Assembly: GCA_021770755.1 (NCBI GenBank)
Contig: JAETQI010000034.1
Span: 1 to 48,367, forward strand
Length of the DNA: 48,367 bases
Direction: 5' to 3'
Source of the DNA: Lachnospiraceae bacterium
GTDB lineage: Bacteria > Bacillota > Clostridia > Lachnospirales > Lachnospiraceae
Shown here: piece after piece, positions 35,279-42,309 of the stretch
Numbering within the stretch: the stretch's first letter is position 1
Layout of the letters: every line of letters begins with the position of its first letter
Translations under genes and position numbers: made by a program
Notes under the pieces: model-generated
Told to the model about the DNA's origin: nothing
Database searches by the model: none
What the model saw: the letters and a program-made list of their open reading frames with translations, nothing else

Positions 35279-37559
35279 GGTAATCTTTCAGAAGGGCGAG
35301 CAGCTCAGTCAGATCGGGATCGTCCTTGCTGGATCGGTCATCATGCAGGGAGATAATATCCGGCTGATTCGTCCGCAGGGGACTTATCTGGCATTGAATA
35401 TCCTGGAAAACCAGGTATATAATGCGACCTATACGGCATTGGAGGATTCGGTGATCTATGTGATCCCGGTGGAGGGGGAAGCGTCGATCCGGAACATAAA
35501 CGCCAAGAACGCAGATTATCGCGCGATCATGGTTTCCTCCCAGTTTCGGACTGCGGTAGAGCTTTACCGTATCAAGTCAAGCCTCAGTGAGCGCGCGGAA
35601 CGCCTCTGTTCCGTTGCACAGGGAAGCTATGCGGAGTATAAGGAGATCTGTGGGAAGTTTGGCGTGCCTGCGATCGGCGTGGAGGAGCTTGAGGATCTTC
35701 AGTCATACGAGGCACCGCACAGCGCCCAGGAGGATAGGGTGCCTTACTATGAGGAGGGCGCGAAGATACCGCTGAGCGCGAATAAGATGTACTTCTCGTA
35801 CAGCGAGGAGATGGCGCACATACAGGTGATGGAGATCGCCGAGCTTGTGACAGCGCTGTTTGAGGACTGTGCGGAGGTGACAGATTACATCAGGGGCCTG
35901 ATGGATGTGCTGTGCCTGCGTTCCCGAAACAATCTGTTTGACCATATCTGCGAGAAGGCGTATGAGATCAAGGAAAAAAATGACATGCCAAATGAGATCA
36001 GTATGCTCCTGAACGGGATTGCCGACGAGATCGTTTTCCAGCATAAAGAGCTGAAAAGCCAGATGCTCGAGGTGCCGGATCTCGACATAGACGCATTGAA
36101 GGGCAAAGTGGAAGGACTGCTGTCGGGAGTCGCACCCGCAGTGGAGGAGAAGTCACAGGAGGAGCGCGAGGAAGACATCAGACGGTCCGTGGCGTCCCTG
36201 CATGGTTCCATGGAGCAGATCTTAAAGTTTGCCGCATTTGATGAGGCTGACAGCGAAAAACTCAGGACAAATGTGGATCATCTGGTGGAGGTGCCGGATC
36301 GGATGTCGGTCGAGGATGATGTGAAAAAGGCGAAAAAGACCATCACACCGCTTGTGTTTAAGCTGTATCTGTGCTGTTACCGCAAGATTAAGGAGGGACT
36401 GATCCAGCCGCCCAAATCCGTTGAACTGTTTATGAATTACGGTATGCTGGACGAGCGGCTGCTCGACGAGGAGCACCTGCGGTTCCTGTGCAGTATCGAA
36501 CCCGAAGCCAACGAGGGGCCGTGCAAGGTTGTCACGATGATGGAGTGGCTTGATATGATCCATGACGGAAAGCGTGAGCCGTCCAAGAGCGAGTTTGACG
36601 AGGATTATGTGGAGAATCTCCGCTCTCTCAAAAAGCAGGGTGAGATCACCGAGAAGGAACAGAAAGAGCTGCTGATGAATATGGACCGGCGTGTGGAGTA
36701 CGAGGTCATGAACATGCAGATGAGCAATTCGCGCACCCTGTATGGACAGCCGTCCTCCTATATGCCGATCCTCTATAAAGAAGCGATCTTTGGATACCTT
36801 GACAAGATCCTTGTCACCAAGAAGGCGATCAATGAGAGCGTCAAGCGTCTTGTGAAGATCGATTACTCCGTATTTTACAGGGAAGTCATCTATTCGAACA
36901 CAGAGCTTAAGATCATCAATGAGACTGTGATGAAAAACGTATATCCGGATGTGATCTTATTCCCGCTCTTTGGAACAAACGCGGCGATGTGGCAGGAGAT
37001 CGGCAGCAAGAATAAGGGAACGCCGGGGCGCTTCTGCTTCCCGATCATGACAAGTTCGAACATTGACGATATGATGGTAAAGATGTTCGGCCGGTTCCGC
37101 TGGGAGCTCTGCCGCTGCATACAGGGAATGGCGTGGAACGATGTCAAGGTGAAATCGCTCACATCAGAATACATGGATTATATCCAGTTCTACAGAAAGA
37201 ACAGGGATCTGTCGGATGAGGCGCGCGACAAGGTGAAGCTGCAGATCCAGAAGTCGAGAAACAATTCGAGGGAGACATTCCTGATCGACTACGAGGCGTG
37301 GATCAAGAATGAGGCACACGGCTCCATGAAGATGAACAAGGTGGCAAGGGAACTTCTGGCGACATATTGTCCGTTTGAGAAGGAGATCCGCATGAAGCTG
37401 AATGCCCAGAGACCGTATGAGGTGGCGCAGGCGCGGAGTTTCAGGAATGCAGTCAAAAAGAAACAGGAGCTTGAGTTAAAGATCAAGGCACTGCAGAAGG
37501 TGACACCGCAGGTGCCCGACGAGATCATCAATACGTACAAGTTTTACGCGGAAATGTAG
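35238..37559 (+). CDS. large protein of unknown function with cyclic-nucleotide-binding-like N-terminus
   Basis: I do not recognise this 773-residue protein as a whole. Residues 8-80 read as a cNMP-binding (CRP-type) beta-barrel: KKGEVIFQKGEQLSQIGIVL, GSVIMQGD, then GTYLALNILEN and DSVIYVIP. The phosphate-binding cassette is not conserved, since the usual R-x-A is replaced by NATYTAL, so nucleotide binding is doubtful. No helix-turn-helix follows. Residues 100-330 are largely helical and acidic, 330-500 helical with a KPLxFKLY-like Cys-rich patch, and 500-760 a possible separate domain rich in aromatic residues. There is no signal peptide and no clear membrane span. It overlaps the phosphopantetheinyl transferase by 41 bases (GGAGGG at 35226-35231). 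Confidence 0.85.
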   Translation: MLKVNGKNAVKKGEVIFQKGEQLSQIGIVLAGSVIMQGDNIRLIRPQGTYLALNILENQVYNATYTALEDSVIYVIPVEGEASIRNINAKNADYRAIMVSSQFRTAVELYRIKSSLSERAERLCSVAQGSYAEYKEICGKFGVPAIGVEELEDLQSYEAPHSAQEDRVPYYEEGAKIPLSANKMYFSYSEEMAHIQVMEIAELVTALFEDCAEVTDYIRGLMDVLCLRSRNNLFDHICEKAYEIKEKNDMPNEISMLLNGIADEIVFQHKELKSQMLEVPDLDIDALKGKVEGLLSGVAPAVEEKSQEEREEDIRRSVASLHGSMEQILKFAAFDEADSEKLRTNVDHLVEVPDRMSVEDDVKKAKKTITPLVFKLYLCCYRKIKEGLIQPPKSVELFMNYGMLDERLLDEEHLRFLCSIEPEANEGPCKVVTMMEWLDMIHDGKREPSKSEFDEDYVENLRSLKKQGEITEKEQKELLMNMDRRVEYEVMNMQMSNSRTLYGQPSSYMPILYKEAIFGYLDKILVTKKAINESVKRLVKIDYSVFYREVIYSNTELKIINETVMKNVYPDVILFPLFGTNAAMWQEIGSKNKGTPGRFCFPIMTSSNIDDMMVKMFGRFRWELCRCIQGMAWNDVKVKSLTSEYMDYIQFYRKNRDLSDEARDKVKLQIQKSRNNSRETFLIDYEAWIKNEAHGSMKMNKVARELLATYCPFEKEIRMKLNAQRPYEVAQARSFRNAVKKKQELELKIKALQKVTPQVPDEIINTYKFYAEM

Positions 37560-37566
37560 ATAAAAA

Positions 37567-37594
37567 GAGTAGGGAAGAAAGTCATTCCCTACTC
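37567..37594. terminator. dispersed hairpin repeat, module B, acting as convergent terminator
   Basis: GAGTAGGGAA (37567-37576) and TTCCCTACTC (37585-37594) form a perfect 10-bp stem with an 8-nt loop. It separates the convergent 773-residue gene and the CNNM-type gene. On the minus strand TTTTT follows the stem, making a good terminator. The right arm lies inside the last codons of the minus-strand gene. The same GAGTAG/CTACTCGAT arms occur at 40838-40868 and 46111-46141. Confidence 0.85.
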
Positions 37595-38901
37595 GATTCT
37601 ATTTCAGATGTTTCCCGATCTTCCGTCGGAACTTTTGGATCTTCCCCCGAGTCGGGGAGGAGGATCGTCACGGTCTCGATGCGGTTGTTATCCACCTTCT
37701 TGGCAGTCAGTGTGATGCCGTCCTCCGTCACGACGGACTCGCCCTCTGTCGGGAAGCGGTCGAGCAGTTCGATCATAATACCGCCGATCGAGTCGTAATC
37801 CTCGGAGTCAAACCGGGTTTCAAGGACATCGTTGATGTCATCAAGTTTCAGGCTGCCGCCGACCTCGTATTCGTTGTCGCTGATCTTTTTAAAGAGTTCC
37901 GCCTCGTCGGCGTCATACTCGTCGCGGATCTCGCCGACGATCTCCTCCAGCAGATCTTCCACAGTGATCATGCCGACGGTGGCGCCGTACTCGCTTAGGA
38001 CGAACGCGACGTTGGTGGTCAGAAGACGCATCTCCAGCAGAAGGTCTGCCGTCTTTTTGTATTCATAAGTATAGTATCCCTCGCGCAGTATGTCGTGGAT
38101 CTTGAAAGCTTCCCGGTTCTCCACCAGCAGAAAATCTTTGACGATCACGATACCGATAATGTTGTCAACTTCGTTCTCGTAGACAGGGATGCGGGAATAC
38201 ATGGATTCCCGGAACAGTCCCAGCAGTTCCTCGTAGGTCGCATTGACATCGATCGAGGTCATGTCGATGCGGGGGATCATGATATCCTTCGCCACGGAAT
38301 CACCGAAATCAAATACGTTGTAGATCAGCTTTTTCTCTTCCTGCTCGATCACGCCGTCCTCATGGCTCACATCGACGTAGGTCTTGAGCTCGGTCTCTGT
38401 CATCATGACGCGCGACGACTGGTCGATATGAAGGATCCCGAGGAAAAATCCGGAGATCTTGTCGATGATGAAAATGACCGGCGTCAGCGCCTGCATCAGA
38501 AAATAGATGATCCTGGCATACGCCAGGGACAGCTTCTCATTGTTGCACATCGCCCATGTCTTTGGTACGATCTCGCCGAATATGAGGATGACCAGGGTCA
38601 ATATGCCGGTTCCGATCCCTACAGCGGTGCTTCCCCATATGCGTATGACCAGGGAAGTCATGAGGGAGGAGGCGCTGATATTGACGACGTTGTTGCCGAT
38701 CAGGATCGCACTGATCAGTTTGCTTCTGCTGTCGAGGATTTTTTGAAGCGTGAGAACCCTTCCTGTGGGGTTTTCATCGACCATGGCACGCACCTTGACA
38801 TTGCTCAGGGTGGTGAGGGCAGTCTCTGCCGACGAGAAGAATGCTGACATAGCTACCAGAATTACGAGAATCGCAAGTTGTATGACACCAGGGGTATCCA
38901 A
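37582..38901 (-). CDS. hemolysin C / CNNM-family membrane protein with CBS domains
   Basis: The 439-residue product has an N-terminal DUF21/CNNM membrane domain (about residues 5-190, four spans). It starts with ILVAMSAFFSSAETALTTLS, followed by a conserved LIFGEIVPKTWA. Two CBS domains (about 205-335) and a CorC_HlyC domain at the C-terminus follow. Relatives are Mg2+/Co2+ efflux proteins or ion transporters; haemolytic activity is not implied. TTG 38901 is chosen, with AAGGAG 10 nt upstream; an ATG at 38958 would place the start in the promoter. The final residues SSRE and the stop codon come from the module B repeat. A consensus promoter lies at 38989-38961. Confidence 0.92.
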   Translation of the reverse strand: MDTPGVIQLAILVILVAMSAFFSSAETALTTLSNVKVRAMVDENPTGRVLTLQKILDSRSKLISAILIGNNVVNISASSLMTSLVIRIWGSTAVGIGTGILTLVILIFGEIVPKTWAMCNNEKLSLAYARIIYFLMQALTPVIFIIDKISGFFLGILHIDQSSRVMMTETELKTYVDVSHEDGVIEQEEKKLIYNVFDFGDSVAKDIMIPRIDMTSIDVNATYEELLGLFRESMYSRIPVYENEVDNIIGIVIVKDFLLVENREAFKIHDILREGYYTYEYKKTADLLLEMRLLTTNVAFVLSEYGATVGMITVEDLLEEIVGEIRDEYDADEAELFKKISDNEYEVGGSLKLDDINDVLETRFDSEDYDSIGGIMIELLDRFPTEGESVVTEDGITLTAKKVDNNRIETVTILLPDSGEDPKVPTEDRETSEIESSRE

Positions 38902-38960
38902 AACAAAATCACTCCTTTTTTGAATTGCATTACTGCATAAATTAAAACGTATCAGCATAG

Positions 38961-38989
38961 ATTATAACAGTGTTAAAGCAATAATACAA
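38961..38989 (-). promoter_or_regulatory. promoter of the CNNM-family gene
   Basis: On the minus strand TTGTAT (38989-38984) and TATAAT (38966-38961) are 17 bp apart. It is in the divergent gap with the TIGR04086-type gene at 39023, whose own promoter is not clear but may overlap. Confidence 0.8.
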
Positions 38990-39022
38990 GATTATATTTG
39001 AAAAAATGGGAGGTAGTGTATC

Positions 39023-39394
39023 TTGAAAAGTGCATTGAATTCGGAGCGCCTGGTGGCTCTCTTAAAATGTCTGATGGCAGCGTACCTGATCACGGGAGTG
39101 CTGCTCATGATCGTGGCGGGAGTGTTGTACAAGTTTTCGATCGGGGAGAATGTCGTGGACATCAGCATCATCGTGATCTACTGCGTTTCCTCGCTGCTGG
39201 CGGGGCTCTTTTTCTCAAAGGGCGCAGCGAACCGCCGGTTCATCTGGGGAATGCTGGCAGGCGCGGCGTACTTTGTGGTCATATGTGCGGTGTCTGTTGT
39301 GGCGGATCCCAATTTTGTGCCGGTCAGCAACGCCTGCATCACGACGCTTCTGATCTGCCTTGGCAGCGGGATGCTGGGAGGAATGCTGGGATAA
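39023..39394 (+). CDS. TIGR04086-type small membrane protein
   Basis: This 123-residue hydrophobic protein has four predicted membrane spans: LMAAYLITGVLLMIVAGVLY, a segment near 48-65, WGMLAGAAYFVVICAVSVV, and a glycine-rich last span ending GSGMLGGMLG. It resembles the TIGR04086 family of unknown function that is common in Clostridia; this match is from memory. GGGAGG at 39008-39013 gives ideal spacing to TTG 39023. It is divergent from the CNNM-family gene and followed by the GH25 lysozyme gene, which has its own promoter. Confidence 0.75.
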   Translation: MKSALNSERLVALLKCLMAAYLITGVLLMIVAGVLYKFSIGENVVDISIIVIYCVSSLLAGLFFSKGAANRRFIWGMLAGAAYFVVICAVSVVADPNFVPVSNACITTLLICLGSGMLGGMLG

Positions 39395-39438
39395 GCAAAA
39401 ACTAGAAAATAAAAACTTTGTAAAATATCTTTCTTTTT

Positions 39439-39457
39439 TGTCGAAATATGTTATACT
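39439..39457 (+). promoter_or_regulatory. lysozyme gene promoter with an exact Spo0A-box sequence
   Basis: TGTTATACT at 39449-39457 is an extended -10 element; no clear -35 hexamer is present. TGTCGAA at 39439-39445 matches the Spo0A box at 7 of 7 positions and lies between the -35 and -10 positions. In this place bound Spo0A~P would more likely repress than activate. One 7-mer alone could be chance. Confidence 0.5.
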
Positions 39458-39509
39458 GGTCAAGTATCATTAAACAAGAGTATAACAGAGGATAGAGGAG
39501 AAAGATGTT

Positions 39510-40541
39510 ATGAAAGATACATTACATAGGAAGATAGCAGGTGTTAAAGCACTTTTGATGGCGGCGGTCCTGCTCTTGTCGACAATGATCCCGCAGCTTG
39601 CGGTACAGGCGGCACCAAACGAGGTTCCGCAGGCAGCGCTGGGTATCGATGTATCGCGCTATCAGGGGATGATCGACTGGAATCAGGTCGCGGCTTCCGG
39701 CGTACAGTTTGCAATGATCAGGGTCGGCTACCGCACGCAGTCGACAGGGATCCTGAACGAAGATCCCTATGCGCGGTACAATCTGCAGGAGGCGCAGCGG
39801 GTCGGACTGAAAGTCGGCGCATATTTTTTCTCCGCAGCGGTGAACGAGGCGGAGGCAGTCGAGGAAGCGGTATTTACGGCGGATCTGATCGACAAATACA
39901 AGATCACGTTCCCGGTGGCTTACGACTGTGAGGGATTTCGCAGTGCGGCGAGCAGACAGCACGGCCTTGGCAGGGAGGTGCGGACTGCGCTCGCAGTAAA
40001 GTTTCTGGATACGATCGCCGCGAGGGGATACACGCCGATGTTCTATGCGTCCAGAAATGAGATGACGGACAATGCCGACTGGAATATGAATATCCTGAAC
40101 AGATATAAGGTGTGGGTGGCACAGTATCCGTCCGAGCCTTTCCCGATCACGCCGGCAAGCAGCTATACAGGGGTGCAGGCGATGTGGCAGTACACTCAGA
40201 ATGCGGCAATACCGGGGATCGCAGGCAATGTGGATATGAATGTTTCGTATTTTAATTACGACGGGATCGCAGAGGCGAAGGATGCGGGCGGCGCGGCGCC
40301 GGTAAGCGCGGACAATGCGGCAAACGTACAGTATCTGGACGTGAACGAGGTAGTGACGCCAAACACGACAGTGAATTTAAGAACCGTGCCGGGTACGGAC
40401 AGTCCTGCCACCATCGTGGTCCAGATCAACCCGGGAGACATGGTATTCCGCACAGGGATCGGCAACAACGGGTGGTCGAGAGTCGTGCTGAACGACCAGG
40501 TTTTGTATGCGTACACGAGCTATCTGCAGAAAGTGATGTAG
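39510..40541 (+). CDS. secreted GH25 muramidase with SH3-like domain
   Basis: The 343-residue protein has a signal peptide (positively charged start, hydrophobic 12-30, likely cleavage at AVQA34-AP). A glycoside hydrolase 25 domain (about 42-245) follows, with LGIDVSRYQGMIDWNQVAASG at its start and the PVAYDCEGF catalytic strand. A C-terminal bacterial SH3-like domain (about 270-343) includes TTVNLRTVPGTDSP. GH25 enzymes cut the MurNAc-GlcNAc bond of peptidoglycan. GAGGAG at 39494-39499 precedes ATG 39510. A wall-remodelling role, possibly in stationary phase or sporulation, is suggested by a Spo0A-like box in its promoter. A prophage endolysin is unlikely, because it has a signal peptide and no phage neighbours. 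Confidence 0.92.
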   Translation: MKDTLHRKIAGVKALLMAAVLLLSTMIPQLAVQAAPNEVPQAALGIDVSRYQGMIDWNQVAASGVQFAMIRVGYRTQSTGILNEDPYARYNLQEAQRVGLKVGAYFFSAAVNEAEAVEEAVFTADLIDKYKITFPVAYDCEGFRSAASRQHGLGREVRTALAVKFLDTIAARGYTPMFYASRNEMTDNADWNMNILNRYKVWVAQYPSEPFPITPASSYTGVQAMWQYTQNAAIPGIAGNVDMNVSYFNYDGIAEAKDAGGAAPVSADNAANVQYLDVNEVVTPNTTVNLRTVPGTDSPATIVVQINPGDMVFRTGIGNNGWSRVVLNDQVLYAYTSYLQKVM

Positions 40542-40581
40542 GCGGATCCCGAAAAAAGTAATCAAAAAAATAAAAAAAATC

Positions 40582-40610
40582 TTTTCGAATGTGGAAATAT
40601 GTGATATACT
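40582..40610 (+). promoter_or_regulatory. promoter of the SCIFF operon
   Basis: TGATATACT (40602-40610) is an extended -10 element; the hexamer at the 17-bp distance, TTTTCG (40582-40587), is a poor -35. GAAATATGT precedes the -10 here and also in the lysozyme promoter at 39443-39451. TTTCGAA at 40583-40589 differs from the Spo0A box by one base. Confidence 0.5.
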
Positions 40611-40657
40611 ATCGTAGATTTGATTTATTGAAATAACTTTTTAAGGAGGCGATCCGT

Positions 40658-40804
40658 ATGAAGCACATTAAGACATTGACGACCAGGGACTATAAAGAGT
40701 CTGCAAAGAAGGGCGGCTGTGGAGAATGCCAGACATCCTGCCAGTCAGCCTGCAAGACATCCTGCACAGTTGGCAATCAGAGCTGTGAGAATGCGAATAA
40801 ATAA
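40658..40804 (+). CDS. scfA: SCIFF peptide (six-cysteine ranthipeptide precursor)
   Basis: A 48-residue precursor with six cysteines (C21, C24, C28, C32, C36, C43), of the form GGCGECQTSCQSACKTSCTV, and the conserved leader MKHIKTLTTRDYKESAKKGG. This is the 'six cysteines in forty-five residues' family, found across Clostridia. A radical-SAM enzyme makes a Cys-Thr thioether in it. C32 and T37 occupy the positions reported, as I recall, for the cross-link in the Clostridium thermocellum peptide CteA. The role of the mature peptide is not known; quorum-type signalling has been proposed. AAGGAGG at 40643-40649 precedes ATG 40658. It is followed by a hairpin and then scfB. Confidence 0.97.
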   Translation: MKHIKTLTTRDYKESAKKGGCGECQTSCQSACKTSCTVGNQSCENANK

Positions 40805-40837
40805 GTTGTCGGACATAATGGTTTTGGAGAAAAAGAG

Positions 40838-40868
40838 CGAGTAGGAGGGAGAGGATCCCTCCTACTCG
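40838..40868 (+). terminator. scfA-scfB hairpin (dispersed repeat, module B)
   Basis: CGAGTAGGAGGGA (40838-40850) and TCCCTCCTACTCG (40856-40868) form a perfect 13-bp stem around a 5-nt loop. No long T-run follows, so it is more likely a partial terminator or an RNA stability element that lets scfA be made in excess of scfB. The arms match the module B repeat found at 37567 and 46111. Confidence 0.8.
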
Positions 40869-40910
40869 ATTGTTCGTATTAGATGATTATTTTACGGGAA
40901 GGGTAAGAAA

Positions 40911-42290
40911 TTGATACATCAGTATAAAAACAATGGATATAATATCGTTCTGGATGTCAACAGCGGCTCGGTCCATGTCGTCGACGACATCGTGTATGAC
41001 GTGATCGCCTGCATGGTGGAGGAGCATCTGGAGTGTGAGGAGAAGGCAGCGGCATACGAGGTACTGAGAGAGAAATTTTCCGACAGGACAGAGGAATTGT
41101 CCGAGCTTGTCGATGAGATATATGAATTGAAGGAGAACGGCATGCTCTTTACGGAAGATGTTTATGAGAAGAGCATTGACGCGTTCAAAAACCGTGAGAC
41201 GGTCGTCAAGGCGCTCTGCCTGCACATTGCACATGACTGCAACCTCAAATGCAGATACTGCTTTGCGGAGGAGGGAGAGTATCATGGCAGGCGCGCGCTG
41301 ATGAGCTATGAGGTCGGGAGGAAGGCACTGGACTTTCTGGTGGCGAATTCGGGAAGCCGCGTCAACCTGGAGGTGGACTTCTTCGGCGGGGAACCGCTGA
41401 TGAACTGGCAGGTTGTGAAGGATCTGGTAGCGTACGGCAGAAGCCTCGAGGAACCGCATCACAAGAAGTTCCGCTTCACGCTCACGACAAACGGTATCCT
41501 GCTGGACGACGATGTCATGGAATTTGCCAATCGGGAGATGGCAAACATCGTGCTGAGCGTGGATGGCAGGAAAGAGGTCAACGATAGGATGCGCCCGCTT
41601 GCCGGCGGACAGGGGAGCTATGACAGGATCATACCCAGATTTCAAAAGGTTGCCGAGAGCAGGAACCAGACAAATTACTATGTGCGCGGCACGTTCACGC
41701 ATTTTAACAAAGATTTTGCCGCGGATGTCTGTCATCTGGCGGACTTAGGGTTCAGACAGATCTCTGTGGAGCCGGTGGTGGCGCCAGAGAACGAGGACTA
41801 TGCGCTTGTCGAGTCGGATATTCCCGAGATCCTTGAGGAGTACGATAAGCTTGCGGCAGAGATGATCAGAAGACACCGCGAAGGGAAGGGGTTCAATTTC
41901 TTTCACTTCATGATCGATCTGGAGGGCGGTCCCTGTGTCTATAAGCGGCTGTCGGGCTGCGGATCGGGCACGGAGTATCTGGCTGTGACACCGTGGGGCG
42001 ATCTCTATCCCTGTCATCAGTTTGTCGGTCAGGATGATTTCCTGATGGGCAATGTGGACGACGGCATCACCCGGCCTGATATCCGCGACCGGTTCAAGAT
42101 GTGCAATGTATATTCCAAAGAGAAGTGCAGGAGCTGTTTTGCAAAATTTTACTGCAGCGGGGGATGTGCGGCAAATTCGTACAATTTCCATGGAGACATC
42201 AACGATGTGTACGATCTGGGGTGCGCGCTCCAGCGAAAGCGTGTCGAGTGCGCGATCATGATCAAGGCTGCTCTTGCCGAGAATATATAG
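40911..42290 (+). CDS. scfB: SCIFF maturase, radical SAM/SPASM thioether-forming enzyme
   Basis: The 459-residue enzyme installs the Cys-Thr thioether in the SCIFF peptide. It has an N-terminal peptide-recognition-like region (about 1-90) and the radical-SAM cluster motif C110-NLK-C114-RY-C117. The usual DFFGGEPLMNW segment is present. The C-terminal SPASM domain carries the auxiliary-cluster cysteines, including GCGSGTEYLAVTPWGDLYPC and CRSCFAKFYCSGGC. TTG 40911 is the start, with GGAAGGG at 40897-40903. It lies 106 bases after scfA, separated by the hairpin, and is followed by secDF after 19 bases. Both cofactor and cluster ligands look intact, so the enzyme should be active. Confidence 0.97.
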   Translation: MIHQYKNNGYNIVLDVNSGSVHVVDDIVYDVIACMVEEHLECEEKAAAYEVLREKFSDRTEELSELVDEIYELKENGMLFTEDVYEKSIDAFKNRETVVKALCLHIAHDCNLKCRYCFAEEGEYHGRRALMSYEVGRKALDFLVANSGSRVNLEVDFFGGEPLMNWQVVKDLVAYGRSLEEPHHKKFRFTLTTNGILLDDDVMEFANREMANIVLSVDGRKEVNDRMRPLAGGQGSYDRIIPRFQKVAESRNQTNYYVRGTFTHFNKDFAADVCHLADLGFRQISVEPVVAPENEDYALVESDIPEILEEYDKLAAEMIRRHREGKGFNFFHFMIDLEGGPCVYKRLSGCGSGTEYLAVTPWGDLYPCHQFVGQDDFLMGNVDDGITRPDIRDRFKMCNVYSKEKCRSCFAKFYCSGGCAANSYNFHGDINDVYDLGCALQRKRVECAIMIKAALAENI

Positions 42291-42309
42291 TAAAGGAGTT
42301 ATACGGATT

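Noticed and set aside
37582-38901. A haemolysin or toxin
   Set aside because: The domains are CNNM, CBS and CorC_HlyC, which belong to ion transport; the haemolysin label is historical.
39510-40541. A prophage endolysin
   Set aside because: The enzyme has a cleavable signal peptide and an SH3-like domain and lies among core genes, with no holin or structural phage genes.
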